Positions 1 through 7,187 of a DNA stretch of 64,000 bases are shown here, one piece after another. The stretch is from contig JAIOHL010000281.1 of the NCBI GenBank assembly GCA_019913005.1, positions 31,150 to 95,149 of the forward strand. The letters run 5' to 3'. Under the pieces are notes generated by a model that saw nothing but the letters and a program-made list of their open reading frames with translations, was not told where the DNA came from and searched no databases. This DNA comes from Anaerolineae bacterium. Lineage in GTDB: Bacteria; Chloroflexota; Anaerolineae; Aggregatilineales; J027. The position numbers and the translations under genes were made by a program. The first letter of the stretch is position 1. Every line of letters begins with the position of its first letter.

Positions 1-489
1 CGCACAACGGTCATGGGGATGGCGCTTTCCATCATCGGGTTTTTGCTGTGCAGCTTCACATGGACGGGTGATATTTCCTTCTGGATTATGGGGGCTGAAA
101 TTGCCCTAGTAGGAATTGGTCTGGGTCTCACCATTTCCCCTGTCGCAACGGCCTTGATGAATGATGCACCCGATGATGACCGAGGGGTGTCGGCGGCGTT
201 GGTACTGGTGCTGCGTCTGGTCGGCATGACCTTGGCGATTTCTGGGCTGACGGCATTTGCTCTCTATCGGGTAGATGCACGGGTGGCGGATATGCCGGGA
301 TTAGAGCGCCAAGACGCCTATTTTAATGCGACAGTTGACCAAATTAACGAAATGTTCCTGATTGGGGCGGCGATTAGTTTGGTAGCGTTGTTGTTTGCGC
401 TGCGGTTGCAGGGAGGAAAGGTTGAGCCGACACCATCCGCGATGCCTGCTAAGACCACAATCCGACGAGTGCCCGAAATTGGCGGATAA
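1..489 (+). CDS. MFS transporter, C-terminal part (truncated by window edge)
   Basis: The frame is open from the first base, so this is the last 162 residues of a longer gene. Four hydrophobic segments are visible, including one rich in Gly/Leu (GIGLGLTISPVATALM) followed by a polar DAPDDDRG loop and another helix. This layout is typical of the last helices of drug/H+ antiporter-type (DHA2, EmrB/QacA-like) major facilitator proteins. The C-terminal 30 residues are polar and probably cytoplasmic. The substrate cannot be told from this fragment. The next gene starts about 180 bases later after an interspersed repeat, so the two are probably separate units. Confidence 0.72.
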   Translation, partial: RTTVMGMALSIIGFLLCSFTWTGDISFWIMGAEIALVGIGLGLTISPVATALMNDAPDDDRGVSAALVLVLRLVGMTLAISGLTAFALYRVDARVADMPGLERQDAYFNATVDQINEMFLIGAAISLVALLFALRLQGGKVEPTPSAMPAKTTIRRVPEIGG

Positions 490-510
490 GAAAGCATATA
501 GGGAGGGCCT

Positions 511-575
511 TACAGCGATTTTCAAGTAGATTGGCCTATGATGACACAGGGCTAAACCCGTCGTGCTGAATCTGG
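511..575. repeat. 65-bp interspersed repeat, copy 1
   Basis: This 65-base segment aligns without gaps to 25436-25500, with 50 of 65 positions identical by my hand count. The best-conserved parts are the left end (AGCG-TTTTCAA) and the right end (CGTGCTGAATCT). The middle holds a small inverted repeat, GGG-CTAAA-CCC, which in copy 2 is a longer stem (CACGG...CCGTG around GGC-TGAA-GCC). Both copies lie in intergenic space just after a gene end, so this looks like a REP/MITE-like dispersed element. Confidence 0.6.
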
Positions 576-668
576 CTGGAAACGCGGGCCAACCAACATA
601 TGAATCGCTATAAAAGCCTTCCCTATTTTTATTTACATCAAAAAATTATCGCTTTGAAAGGTTTTTCT

Positions 669-1850
669 ATGGCCGATATAGATCAACGTTTAAAAGAGCA
701 TCTGGCTTATGCGATTGCGAATGCCCCGGCGGTCAAATCCATTTTTGATGGCGCAAGATTAACCCTCAAGGATGTGCAGACTGTCGCCGATTTACAAAAA
801 CTGCCTGTCACCAGCAAAGATCATTTTACCGAAATGCAGCAGACCCATCCGCCGTTTGGAGGTTGGTTAGCCGTGCCTATCGAGCGGTTGCAGCGCATCC
901 ATCTTTCCCCCGGCCCAATCTTCGACCCCTTCGGCGTTGATGACACGGAATTATTTGAGGATGCTGAACTGGCCTTATCACGGGCAGGGTTTGGTAAGGG
1001 TGATATTGTGGTCAACACCTTCCTGTACCACATGGTTCCGGCGGGGCTGCTGCTGGATGAAGGACTGCGGCGCACCGGGGCAGTCGTTGTTCCGATGGGG
1101 CCGGGGAACACCGAAACCCAAATCAAGGTCATCCTTGACTTAAAAATCGTTGGTTATGTCGGTACACCCAGCTTCCTCTCTATGATTTTGGACAAAATAG
1201 TGGAGATGGGGATTCCTAAAACTGCGATTCCGCTCAAGAAGGCCTTTTTCAGCGCCGAACCTTATCCGCCTTCACTGCGGGCCAAATTTGAGGGGGAGTA
1301 TGGCCTGAAGACCAGCCAAGCCTATGCCACCGCTGATCTAGGGGTCGTGGCGTATGAGGTCTATGGAGAACAGGGATTCATTCTGCCCAATAACCTGATT
1401 GTGGAGTTGGTTGATCCGCAAACCGGACAATGGGTACAAGAAGGCACACCGGGCGAGGTGGTCGTTACCAGTTTTAGCAAGACCTATCCCCTGCTGCGAT
1501 TTGGCACAGGCGACATGGCGGTGATGATTCCGGGTGCGGGGCGTTTATTCGGATTGGTCGGGCGGAGCGGGGAAGCGGTCAAGGTGCGCGGCATGTTTTT
1601 GCACCCCAATCAACTGCGTTTCGCAACGGCATCGTTCGCAGGTATCGCCGGGTTGCAGGCGGTAGTGACACGCGATGGGGATTATGACCAAGTGACCCTC
1701 AAAGTCGTCTCCCAAACTGGAGCCTCGGTGGATGGAGAAGCCCTCAAAGCCGCGATTAAGCAAGTGGCCCATTTGTCCGTCAATGCGGTGGAATTCGTAG
1801 ATGCGATTGAAGGCCAGCGCTTAATTGTGGATGAGCGTAAGTGGGATTAA
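669..1850 (+). CDS. PaaK-like adenylate-forming protein (phenylacetate-CoA ligase family)
   Basis: About 393 residues. The overall order matches phenylacetate-CoA ligase-type acyl-adenylate enzymes: an N-terminal LAYAIANAP/LPVTSKDHF region, a central sheet, the YATADLGVVAYE segment, the L(V)TSFSKTYPLLRFGTGD block with its Gly-Asp pair, and a small C-terminal domain (GRSGEAVKVRGMFLHPNQL). The usual Ser/Thr/Gly-rich ATP loop (SSGTTG) is replaced by HLSPGPIFDP, so the enzyme may use a different substrate or chemistry. The start at 669 is preferred because GAAAGG lies 7 bases upstream; an in-frame ATG at 600 has no visible ribosome site. The gene converges with the next one, 3 bases apart. The substrate is unknown. 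Confidence 0.75.
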   Translation: MADIDQRLKEHLAYAIANAPAVKSIFDGARLTLKDVQTVADLQKLPVTSKDHFTEMQQTHPPFGGWLAVPIERLQRIHLSPGPIFDPFGVDDTELFEDAELALSRAGFGKGDIVVNTFLYHMVPAGLLLDEGLRRTGAVVVPMGPGNTETQIKVILDLKIVGYVGTPSFLSMILDKIVEMGIPKTAIPLKKAFFSAEPYPPSLRAKFEGEYGLKTSQAYATADLGVVAYEVYGEQGFILPNNLIVELVDPQTGQWVQEGTPGEVVVTSFSKTYPLLRFGTGDMAVMIPGAGRLFGLVGRSGEAVKVRGMFLHPNQLRFATASFAGIAGLQAVVTRDGDYDQVTLKVVSQTGASVDGEALKAAIKQVAHLSVNAVEFVDAIEGQRLIVDERKWD

Positions 1851-1853
1851 CCC

Positions 1854-2339
1854 TTAACCCAAACGCCGTATCTCCAAGTCGGTTTTGTTGATTTGGAGAT
1901 GCCCCTCATCATCCAAAAAACGTGCGGCACTGTCGGCAGGGAAATTAATCAGGTCAAATGGAGCGTCGCGTTTGATGCCTTCGATTGCCTCCGTGACCAA
2001 AACTTCCAATGGGTCAAGTCGGGTGTGCCATTTGGCGATGGCAAAGTGAGTGCTGCGATAACGTTTTGCAAGCGCCCGCACTTTTTCCATACTGACTTGG
2101 CCTGCTTCACCCCAAAATAAAGGTTTACTCTCTTCGTCGAGCGCTACCACGTCCGGTTTGTATCTATCGCCGATACGGATTTCAACCGTCAGTGTGGGGT
2201 AATCTGGCAGATAGAGCGCCCACAAGAAGGCTTTCATCAGCACATGTTCACTGCTTTCATTTAACCCTTTGGCAAGGATCATTTTGCGATCATGAGCATG
2301 ATACATGCGCTTGCGTGGAACGAGGGGCCGATTGTTCAT
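1854..2339 (-). CDS. YaeQ-like / PD-(D/E)XK-fold protein
   Basis: 161 residues, minus strand, tail to tail with the PaaK-like gene. The segment RYKPDVVALDEES followed by LFWGEAGQVSMEKV gives a PD...(G)EAG...K pattern, which is how restriction-endonuclease-like folds present their metal site. The spacing and the HVLMKAFLWAL helix before it resemble the YaeQ family, which has this fold but no established activity. The second half (AKRYRSTHFAIAKW) continues the predicted core. No signal peptide or membrane segment. Family membership is judged from motif pattern only and could be a neighbouring PD-(D/E)XK family. Confidence 0.55.
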   Translation of the reverse strand: MNNRPLVPRKRMYHAHDRKMILAKGLNESSEHVLMKAFLWALYLPDYPTLTVEIRIGDRYKPDVVALDEESKPLFWGEAGQVSMEKVRALAKRYRSTHFAIAKWHTRLDPLEVLVTEAIEGIKRDAPFDLINFPADSAARFLDDEGHLQINKTDLEIRRLG

Positions 2340-2366
2340 ATCGCAGAAATCTCGTAGAAATAAATA

Positions 2367-2388
2367 GGGCGGCTCGTGTGAACCGCCC
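2367..2388 (-). terminator. Rho-independent terminator of the PA14/SH3 gene
   Basis: On the minus strand the stem GGGCGG/CCGCCC (6 bp, 10-nt loop) is followed by TATTTATTTCT. It lies 25 bases after the stop of the gene ending at 2413 and before the start of the next minus-strand gene, so it separates the two. Confidence 0.65.
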
Positions 2389-2412
2389 AGTCTATATGCG
2401 TTTTCGATTGTT

Positions 2413-3921
2413 TTATGACGAGAGCGTGGGTAGCTCTGGCAGTGGCAGACTAAAGTCGTTATTAAAGTACCATGCCTTCAATGACCAACCGACGACCTCG
2501 CCCTTGCGCGGATCATTATAACGAACCTTGATCCAGCGTTTGTCGTTGCTTTCACCCAATGCAATAACCTGCGTTCCCCAAGGAACATAGCTGAGGCGGG
2601 CGCAGCGGGTGCTGGGGCAAGAACGAATGCGTACATTCCCCACCGCCCGAACTTGGACGCCACCCGGAATGGGGGTCGGGGTCGGCGTTGGGCCAGCCGT
2701 CGCTTGGGCTTGGCTTGTACCGCCATCGGTCACTGGAACGCTGTTAAAATCACCCGTAAAGACGAGCCATTGAGACAGTGACCAGCCGATCTGACCGTTG
2801 ACGTTCAATTGTGCCCATACTCCGTCAGCAGAACGCCCGACCACCGGATAGGTCGCACCTTTGGGTAGCAGGGCCAGCTTGGTCGCGGTGGTGGACGGAC
2901 TTTGACGGAAGTTTAGGCCGACATTGGCATTGACCGTGCCTGTGATGCCTGTAACGCCGGGCGTGCCGCTGGTGGCTGTTCCCGAAACAGGAGTTCCTTG
3001 AGCATTCACCGCAAACCATGTGAATTGCAGATAGGCTTGGCGCTCAAAATCTGCCATTTCGATGGTCAGGGTGTGCTGTCCACCTGCGACTTGTATGGTG
3101 GCGTTGTAAAGGAATTCTTGCCAGTACGGTGTGGAGGCGATAATCGGTGTGCCATCCAATCGCACGGTGAAAATATCGTCTACCCTCCCTTCAAAGCGGA
3201 AGGTGCCACCAGCACCGAAATCAATGACTTTGGTGAAACGGGCTGACCACGCATCGGCGGGAACACCGATGGCGGGTGCAGTCACATCCCAGTTAATGTT
3301 GAGGGCATCGGTTGTTACCTGACTAAACGCGACTGCCGTACCCAACAACGAGGTGTTGTTAAAGTATTCGACATTCCAAACACTGGTGGTTGATGGGGTG
3401 GCGGTTGCGGTGCCAGTGGTGAACCAGCTTAAGGCGACGTGTGCGGCACCTGTGAGCGCTTGATACTCAAGAGTGATATTCACTGATTGGCCCGGTATGG
3501 TATTGGTATACGGACCATCATAGGTCGTTGGCGTATTCAATTCAGGGCCAATTTGATTGATGATGGTTTGTCCTCCGACTGTCAGACGAACGCCATCTTC
3601 TACCGTTACTCTAAAGGTGTAAAGCCCTGCTGTGGGAAGAATTTGCGAACTTGTCCAGCGAATGGAGAAGTTATCTACTACGCCGGGTAGCTGTGCTGGT
3701 CCATTAGTGCCATAATTAAAGCCAATGGCGGTGTCACAAGTAGTGGTTGCAGTAGGCGATCCGATAAAATTGTTGTTGTTAAAAAATTGGCCTGCCCAAC
3801 AGCCTGTCTGAGCTTCGGCTACCTGTGGTTTGCCGCCTGCATTGGGAAGTAGCGCGGCAAGACCGAGTACAATGATCCCACATAAGGCGAGAATGGATAA
3901 GCGCAAGACTTGTCGTTTCAT
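2413..3921 (-). CDS. Secreted PA14- and SH3-domain protein
   Basis: 502 residues. The N-terminus (MKRQVLRLSILALC...) is a signal peptide or anchor with cleavage expected near AEAQ (about residue 37). Two PA14-like sugar-binding beta-barrels follow, roughly residues 40-170 and 180-310; both carry the telltale W...Y-F-N-N, VRLTVGG/VRLDGTPI and LEYQ/IEMADFE segments. A Gly/Thr-rich linker then leads to two bacterial SH3 domains, about 328-392 (NVGLNFRQSPS...WAQL) and 420-485 (VRIRSCPSTRC...WIKVRYND), separated by a TPTPTPIP stretch. Such proteins usually sit on the cell surface and bind glycans or peptidoglycan. A terminator follows the gene. Confidence 0.82.
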   Translation of the reverse strand: MKRQVLRLSILALCGIIVLGLAALLPNAGGKPQVAEAQTGCWAGQFFNNNNFIGSPTATTTCDTAIGFNYGTNGPAQLPGVVDNFSIRWTSSQILPTAGLYTFRVTVEDGVRLTVGGQTIINQIGPELNTPTTYDGPYTNTIPGQSVNITLEYQALTGAAHVALSWFTTGTATATPSTTSVWNVEYFNNTSLLGTAVAFSQVTTDALNINWDVTAPAIGVPADAWSARFTKVIDFGAGGTFRFEGRVDDIFTVRLDGTPIIASTPYWQEFLYNATIQVAGGQHTLTIEMADFERQAYLQFTWFAVNAQGTPVSGTATSGTPGVTGITGTVNANVGLNFRQSPSTTATKLALLPKGATYPVVGRSADGVWAQLNVNGQIGWSLSQWLVFTGDFNSVPVTDGGTSQAQATAGPTPTPTPIPGGVQVRAVGNVRIRSCPSTRCARLSYVPWGTQVIALGESNDKRWIKVRYNDPRKGEVVGWSLKAWYFNNDFSLPLPELPTLSS

Positions 3922-4277
3922 CTAAAATTCGGCGCGGAGACCCCAGTTTTTTAGGCTTGGGGAGGAAGCACCTTACTCCTTTCGCACTCTAAATTTAGGG
4001 ATGCTAGGTGGGTGTTATGAAACTCATAAAATTTCACCCATAAGATTAAGTGAAATGGCCCAAAATGAGCCATTCATAATCAAAATTGTCAGAGGATTAA
4101 GGGTAATTTTAAGCCTCTCACAACCTATCATACCATGCTTGGGGAAAAATACGAAAGCGACTCGGTTGGGGTTTGGTCTGAAATAGACAGGGTTTAACAG
4201 AACCCAGACAACTTAGATAAAATCGTAGGGTATAGGTATAGCAATAGTGTGGTACAACCGCCGATTCTAAAAATTAT
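3922..4277. other. Intergenic region, 356 bases, 5' leader of the PA14/SH3 gene
   Basis: This stretch lies between two minus-strand genes. The part next to the PA14/SH3 start (3922-4000) is GC-rich and could fold on the minus strand around CCCCA...TGGGG (3940-3961), giving the gene a structured leader. I could not match it to a riboswitch class I know. The part at 4176-4209 holds nested short inverted repeats (GTCTG...CAGAC and GGGTT...AACCC) that could end transcription of the receiver gene upstream, but without a strong T-tract. The rest is AT-rich and I see no gene in it. Confidence 0.4.
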
Positions 4278-4646
4278 TTATTCTCCAAGAAAACCGCGCA
4301 CCGTCTCAAGTAATTCGGTCATATTGATAGGTTTGGGTAAATATCCATCGCACCCGGCTGCAAGAAATCGTTCCGCGTCACCACGCATGGCGTTGGCGGT
4401 CAAGGCAATGACTGGGATATGTTTGGTCTCTGTAGTTGCTTTGATAACGCCTGTTGCTTCGAGGCCGTCCATGCCGGGGATGTTGATGTCCATCAGAATT
4501 AGATCTGGCAATTCATGCTTGGTAATCTCGACCCCCGCCAAGCCATCTTCGGCCTCAAGCACCTCATAGCCTCGTGAAACAAGGATTTTGCGAACGAGGC
4601 GCTTATTTTGGGCGTTATCTTCCACATACAAAATCCGTTTAGCCAT
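4278..4646 (-). CDS. Single-domain response regulator (CheY/DivK-like)
   Basis: 122 residues, almost exactly one receiver domain. The acidic pair is at YVEDN, the phospho-acceptor Asp lies in LILMDINIPGMDG, the conserved Thr in VIALTANAM, and the conserved Lys in YLPKPI. There is no output domain, so it probably acts by binding a kinase or other target. Its ATG overlaps the stop codon of the upstream PLP-enzyme/receiver fusion in a TAATG arrangement, which implies one transcript and coupled translation. Its partner kinase cannot be named from the sequence. Confidence 0.93.
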   Translation of the reverse strand: MAKRILYVEDNAQNKRLVRKILVSRGYEVLEAEDGLAGVEITKHELPDLILMDINIPGMDGLEATGVIKATTETKHIPVIALTANAMRGDAERFLAAGCDGYLPKPINMTELLETVRGFLGE

Positions 4647-6784
4647 TACTTTGCGTCCTTTTCGCTGATAATTTTATCCACGTGCGCGACTAACGCTTGT
4701 CGGTCTAATGATGGTTTTACCCAGACGCTGCAATTGTTTTCTCGGAAGATGGCCTTTTCGGCTTCAGATAGGTCTTTGGCGGTCAAAATGACAATAGGGA
4801 TAGCCTTGAGACGCTCACTGGCTTTGAGTTCTCTTAACAGGGTAATCCCATCAGTGTCGGGTAACATCATATCAAGGACAATGAGGCGTGGCAGACTCTC
4901 TTCGAGCATAGTCTTGGCATCTTTACCCGTATAGGCTTCCAAAACCTGATAGCGCCGAGTGGCCTCCAAAATGCGGCGGACTAAGCGTGCATCACGGCGA
5001 TTATCGTCAATGACCAATACTTTGGTTTCGGCAACGGCCTCCAACGCATCCACGACGCTGCTGGCAACCTCACCAACTGTCGTTTTGATAGGCTGGTCGG
5101 GCGATTTTGAATTACTACCCAAGCGCTCTACTACGTGGTCAACCAACTCACGAGTGTTAAAGCTGCCTTTTTGCCACAACGAATCTACTTGACCTTCAAG
5201 GACGGCACGATCGCGCGGGGTCAAGGTTTTTGCCGAGACGACGACCACCGGAATATCGCGGGTATCGGGATCGGCTTTCAGGCTTTCAAGGAGGGTAAAC
5301 CCATCCATTTCGGGCATGGTCAGGTCACTGACGACCAAATCGGGTTTGCGCTGGCGCACGAGATCAAGGCCATCCAGCGGATTGTTGGCCTCAAAGACGC
5401 GGTAATTTTTATGATTTTGCAGCAGGCGGCGGATGAGACGGCTGTCTTGTGGATTATCGTCAATAATCACGACTGTGGTGACTTGTTCATCTAATTTGGC
5501 AAGGGCCGCCCCCAGACCTTCCTCAATCTTATTGGTGGCCGCCATTTCGCCTTCGGGATGCCCAAGTTGGAGATCGAGCACATACTCGTCTTCCAAAACG
5601 TGTTTTTCAGCCGGGAAGGTGTGACCCGAACAATTGACGACGATAAATTCCTCTGGTTTTAGCAGGCCTTCAGCTACCAACTGCTCTAACCCAGCAAAGG
5701 CCACCGATGCGGCAGGTTCCATGCTGAGGCCTTCGCTGCGGGCCAGTCGGCGCATAGCACGAAAGGCTGCCCCATCATTGGCGGAAATCATCGTGCCGCC
5801 TGTTTCGAGACAGGCTTGACGCAAAATTTTATAGCCGCGTCCGGGGTCACCTGTGGCAAGGACGGAAATGCGGGTACGCGGGGTAACAGGTTCGGCTTCA
5901 TCCTTCCCCAGTTTCCACGCCTCGACCATTGGCGCACAGCCCTCAACTTGAATAATGCCAAGTTTGGGCATTTTATCAATCAAGCCCATGCGCATCAGTT
6001 CTTGAAAGCCCTTCCAAATTCCAATCGGGCCAATGCCGCCACTGACCGCTTGGATGTACCAATCAGGGGCACGCCATTTACCATCTGACGTGGGGGCATA
6101 ACGCGCCAACTGCTCGGCGATTTCAAACGCGATGGTCTTAAGGCCTTCTTTGCCGGGAATGGCGGTGGTGCCGGGGTCAAGGTAGAGATTACGACGTTCG
6201 GCAAAATCTTGGGCGACCTTCTTGGCTTGGTCATACGTCCCAGCGATTTTGACCACCTCTGCCCCATAGAGGCCGAGTTCACGCAGTTTTTCGTTGGGTA
6301 CCATGCTGGTGAGGAAAATCCATAGGCGGATGCCGGCTCTGGCACAATAGGCCGCATATGCCGCTGCTTTATTGCCTGTTGAGGCTAGGACACATTCGTT
6401 TTTATTGGCTTGCACCAACGCCGCCGCCCCAACCGCTGCCTGACGATCTTTGAAAGAACTAGTCGGGCCTTGCCGCTCATCTTTAATGAAAATATTGGGG
6501 AGCTTGAGTTCTTTTTCAAGGTTGATGGCGTGAATCAACGGCGTCCATCCCTCACCCATTGTGATAGGACGTTCGGGGCGGGCGACGGGCAACAATTCTT
6601 CGTAGCGCCAGAGGTCGCTTTCACGGTCACGCAAACCAGCCGACCAAATTTTCTTGGCCGTCTCGAAATCATAATCGGCTTCGATCCAAGCCGAGCCGCA
6701 TTTTTCACATGTTTTGGCTAGGGGGTCAGGCGGCATTGCATGACCACAATCCCGGCATACCAATTGGGTCAGCAGAGATGGCAT
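4646..6784 (-). CDS. Threonine-synthase-like PLP enzyme fused to two receiver domains
   Basis: 712 residues. Residues 1-35 form a zinc ribbon (C10, C13, C26, C29), as in many threonine synthases. Residues about 65-405 are a fold-type II PLP enzyme: the PLP-binding lysine is K112 in TSSFKDR, the STGNKAAAYAAY segment binds the substrate or PLP, and SGGIGPIGIWKG is the phosphate-binding glycine loop. The usual reaction would be O-phosphohomoserine to threonine, but related enzymes share this fold. A linker then leads to receiver domain 1 (about 437-552, acceptor D487, K539) and receiver domain 2 (about 587-705, acceptor D638, K690). Receiver fusions on biosynthetic enzymes are rare, and here a third receiver follows directly. 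No frameshift is seen at the junction. A GGAG lies 10 bases before the ATG. Confidence 0.88.
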   Translation of the reverse strand: MPSLLTQLVCRDCGHAMPPDPLAKTCEKCGSAWIEADYDFETAKKIWSAGLRDRESDLWRYEELLPVARPERPITMGEGWTPLIHAINLEKELKLPNIFIKDERQGPTSSFKDRQAAVGAAALVQANKNECVLASTGNKAAAYAAYCARAGIRLWIFLTSMVPNEKLRELGLYGAEVVKIAGTYDQAKKVAQDFAERRNLYLDPGTTAIPGKEGLKTIAFEIAEQLARYAPTSDGKWRAPDWYIQAVSGGIGPIGIWKGFQELMRMGLIDKMPKLGIIQVEGCAPMVEAWKLGKDEAEPVTPRTRISVLATGDPGRGYKILRQACLETGGTMISANDGAAFRAMRRLARSEGLSMEPAASVAFAGLEQLVAEGLLKPEEFIVVNCSGHTFPAEKHVLEDEYVLDLQLGHPEGEMAATNKIEEGLGAALAKLDEQVTTVVIIDDNPQDSRLIRRLLQNHKNYRVFEANNPLDGLDLVRQRKPDLVVSDLTMPEMDGFTLLESLKADPDTRDIPVVVVSAKTLTPRDRAVLEGQVDSLWQKGSFNTRELVDHVVERLGSNSKSPDQPIKTTVGEVASSVVDALEAVAETKVLVIDDNRRDARLVRRILEATRRYQVLEAYTGKDAKTMLEESLPRLIVLDMMLPDTDGITLLRELKASERLKAIPIVILTAKDLSEAEKAIFRENNCSVWVKPSLDRQALVAHVDKIISEKDAK

Positions 6785-7187
6785 TCAGTCTTAACTCCAT
6801 GAGGACATTAGATAACAAACAAAAAAGCAACCTCAAACATTATTTTAGCACAAGATATAAATTTACACAGACCCCTCTATTTATGATAAATTAATTCTTC
6901 ATATTGAACAACCTAAAAATTTGTGATTTTTTAATTCTTGGTCAAAACGCTGAAATAAGCATGTTGAACTTTATAGAAAAGTATCTGGTAGTTATGTAAA
7001 TGCCAAATTAATTTATGGTTGACAGCATGGAATTTGGATATACTTTTCAATGGCAGTTTAAATCCTGCCATTGAGATGCGAAAATTAGCGCATGTCTCAA
7101 AGGAGGGGACACTCATAAACCAATTTCCGTACCTTAGCTTGCCTCACCCATTTAAGTTAGTGCATCACTTTTCAGGAGATAAAAACA
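6785..7187. other. AT-rich divergent promoter region, 403 bases
   Basis: The region separates the minus-strand PLP-enzyme gene from the plus-strand binding-protein gene and must hold promoters for both. It is clearly more AT-rich than the genes around it. On the plus strand TTGACA (7019-7024) and TATACT (7039-7044) are present but only 14 bases apart, shorter than usual. A perfect 10-bp inverted repeat follows (7047-7074). A strong Shine-Dalgarno-like AAAGGAGG at about 7099-7106 has no ATG, GTG or TTG at a suitable distance, so I see no leader gene for it. Confidence 0.5.
7047..7074 (+). promoter_or_regulatory. Perfect 10-bp inverted repeat upstream of the ABC importer genes
   Basis: TCAATGGCAG and CTGCCATTGA pair perfectly around the 8-base loop TTTAAATC. 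It starts directly after the TTGACA/TATACT pair and lies about 115 bases before the binding-protein start. It could be an operator for a dimeric repressor or a hairpin in the leader RNA; no T-tract follows, so a terminator is unlikely. Confidence 0.5.

Noticed and set aside
3922..4000. Riboswitch (c-di-GMP-I type) in the leader of the PA14/SH3 gene
   Set aside because: Some short pieces look similar, but the conserved core bases of that class are not found, and no aptamer fold could be paired.
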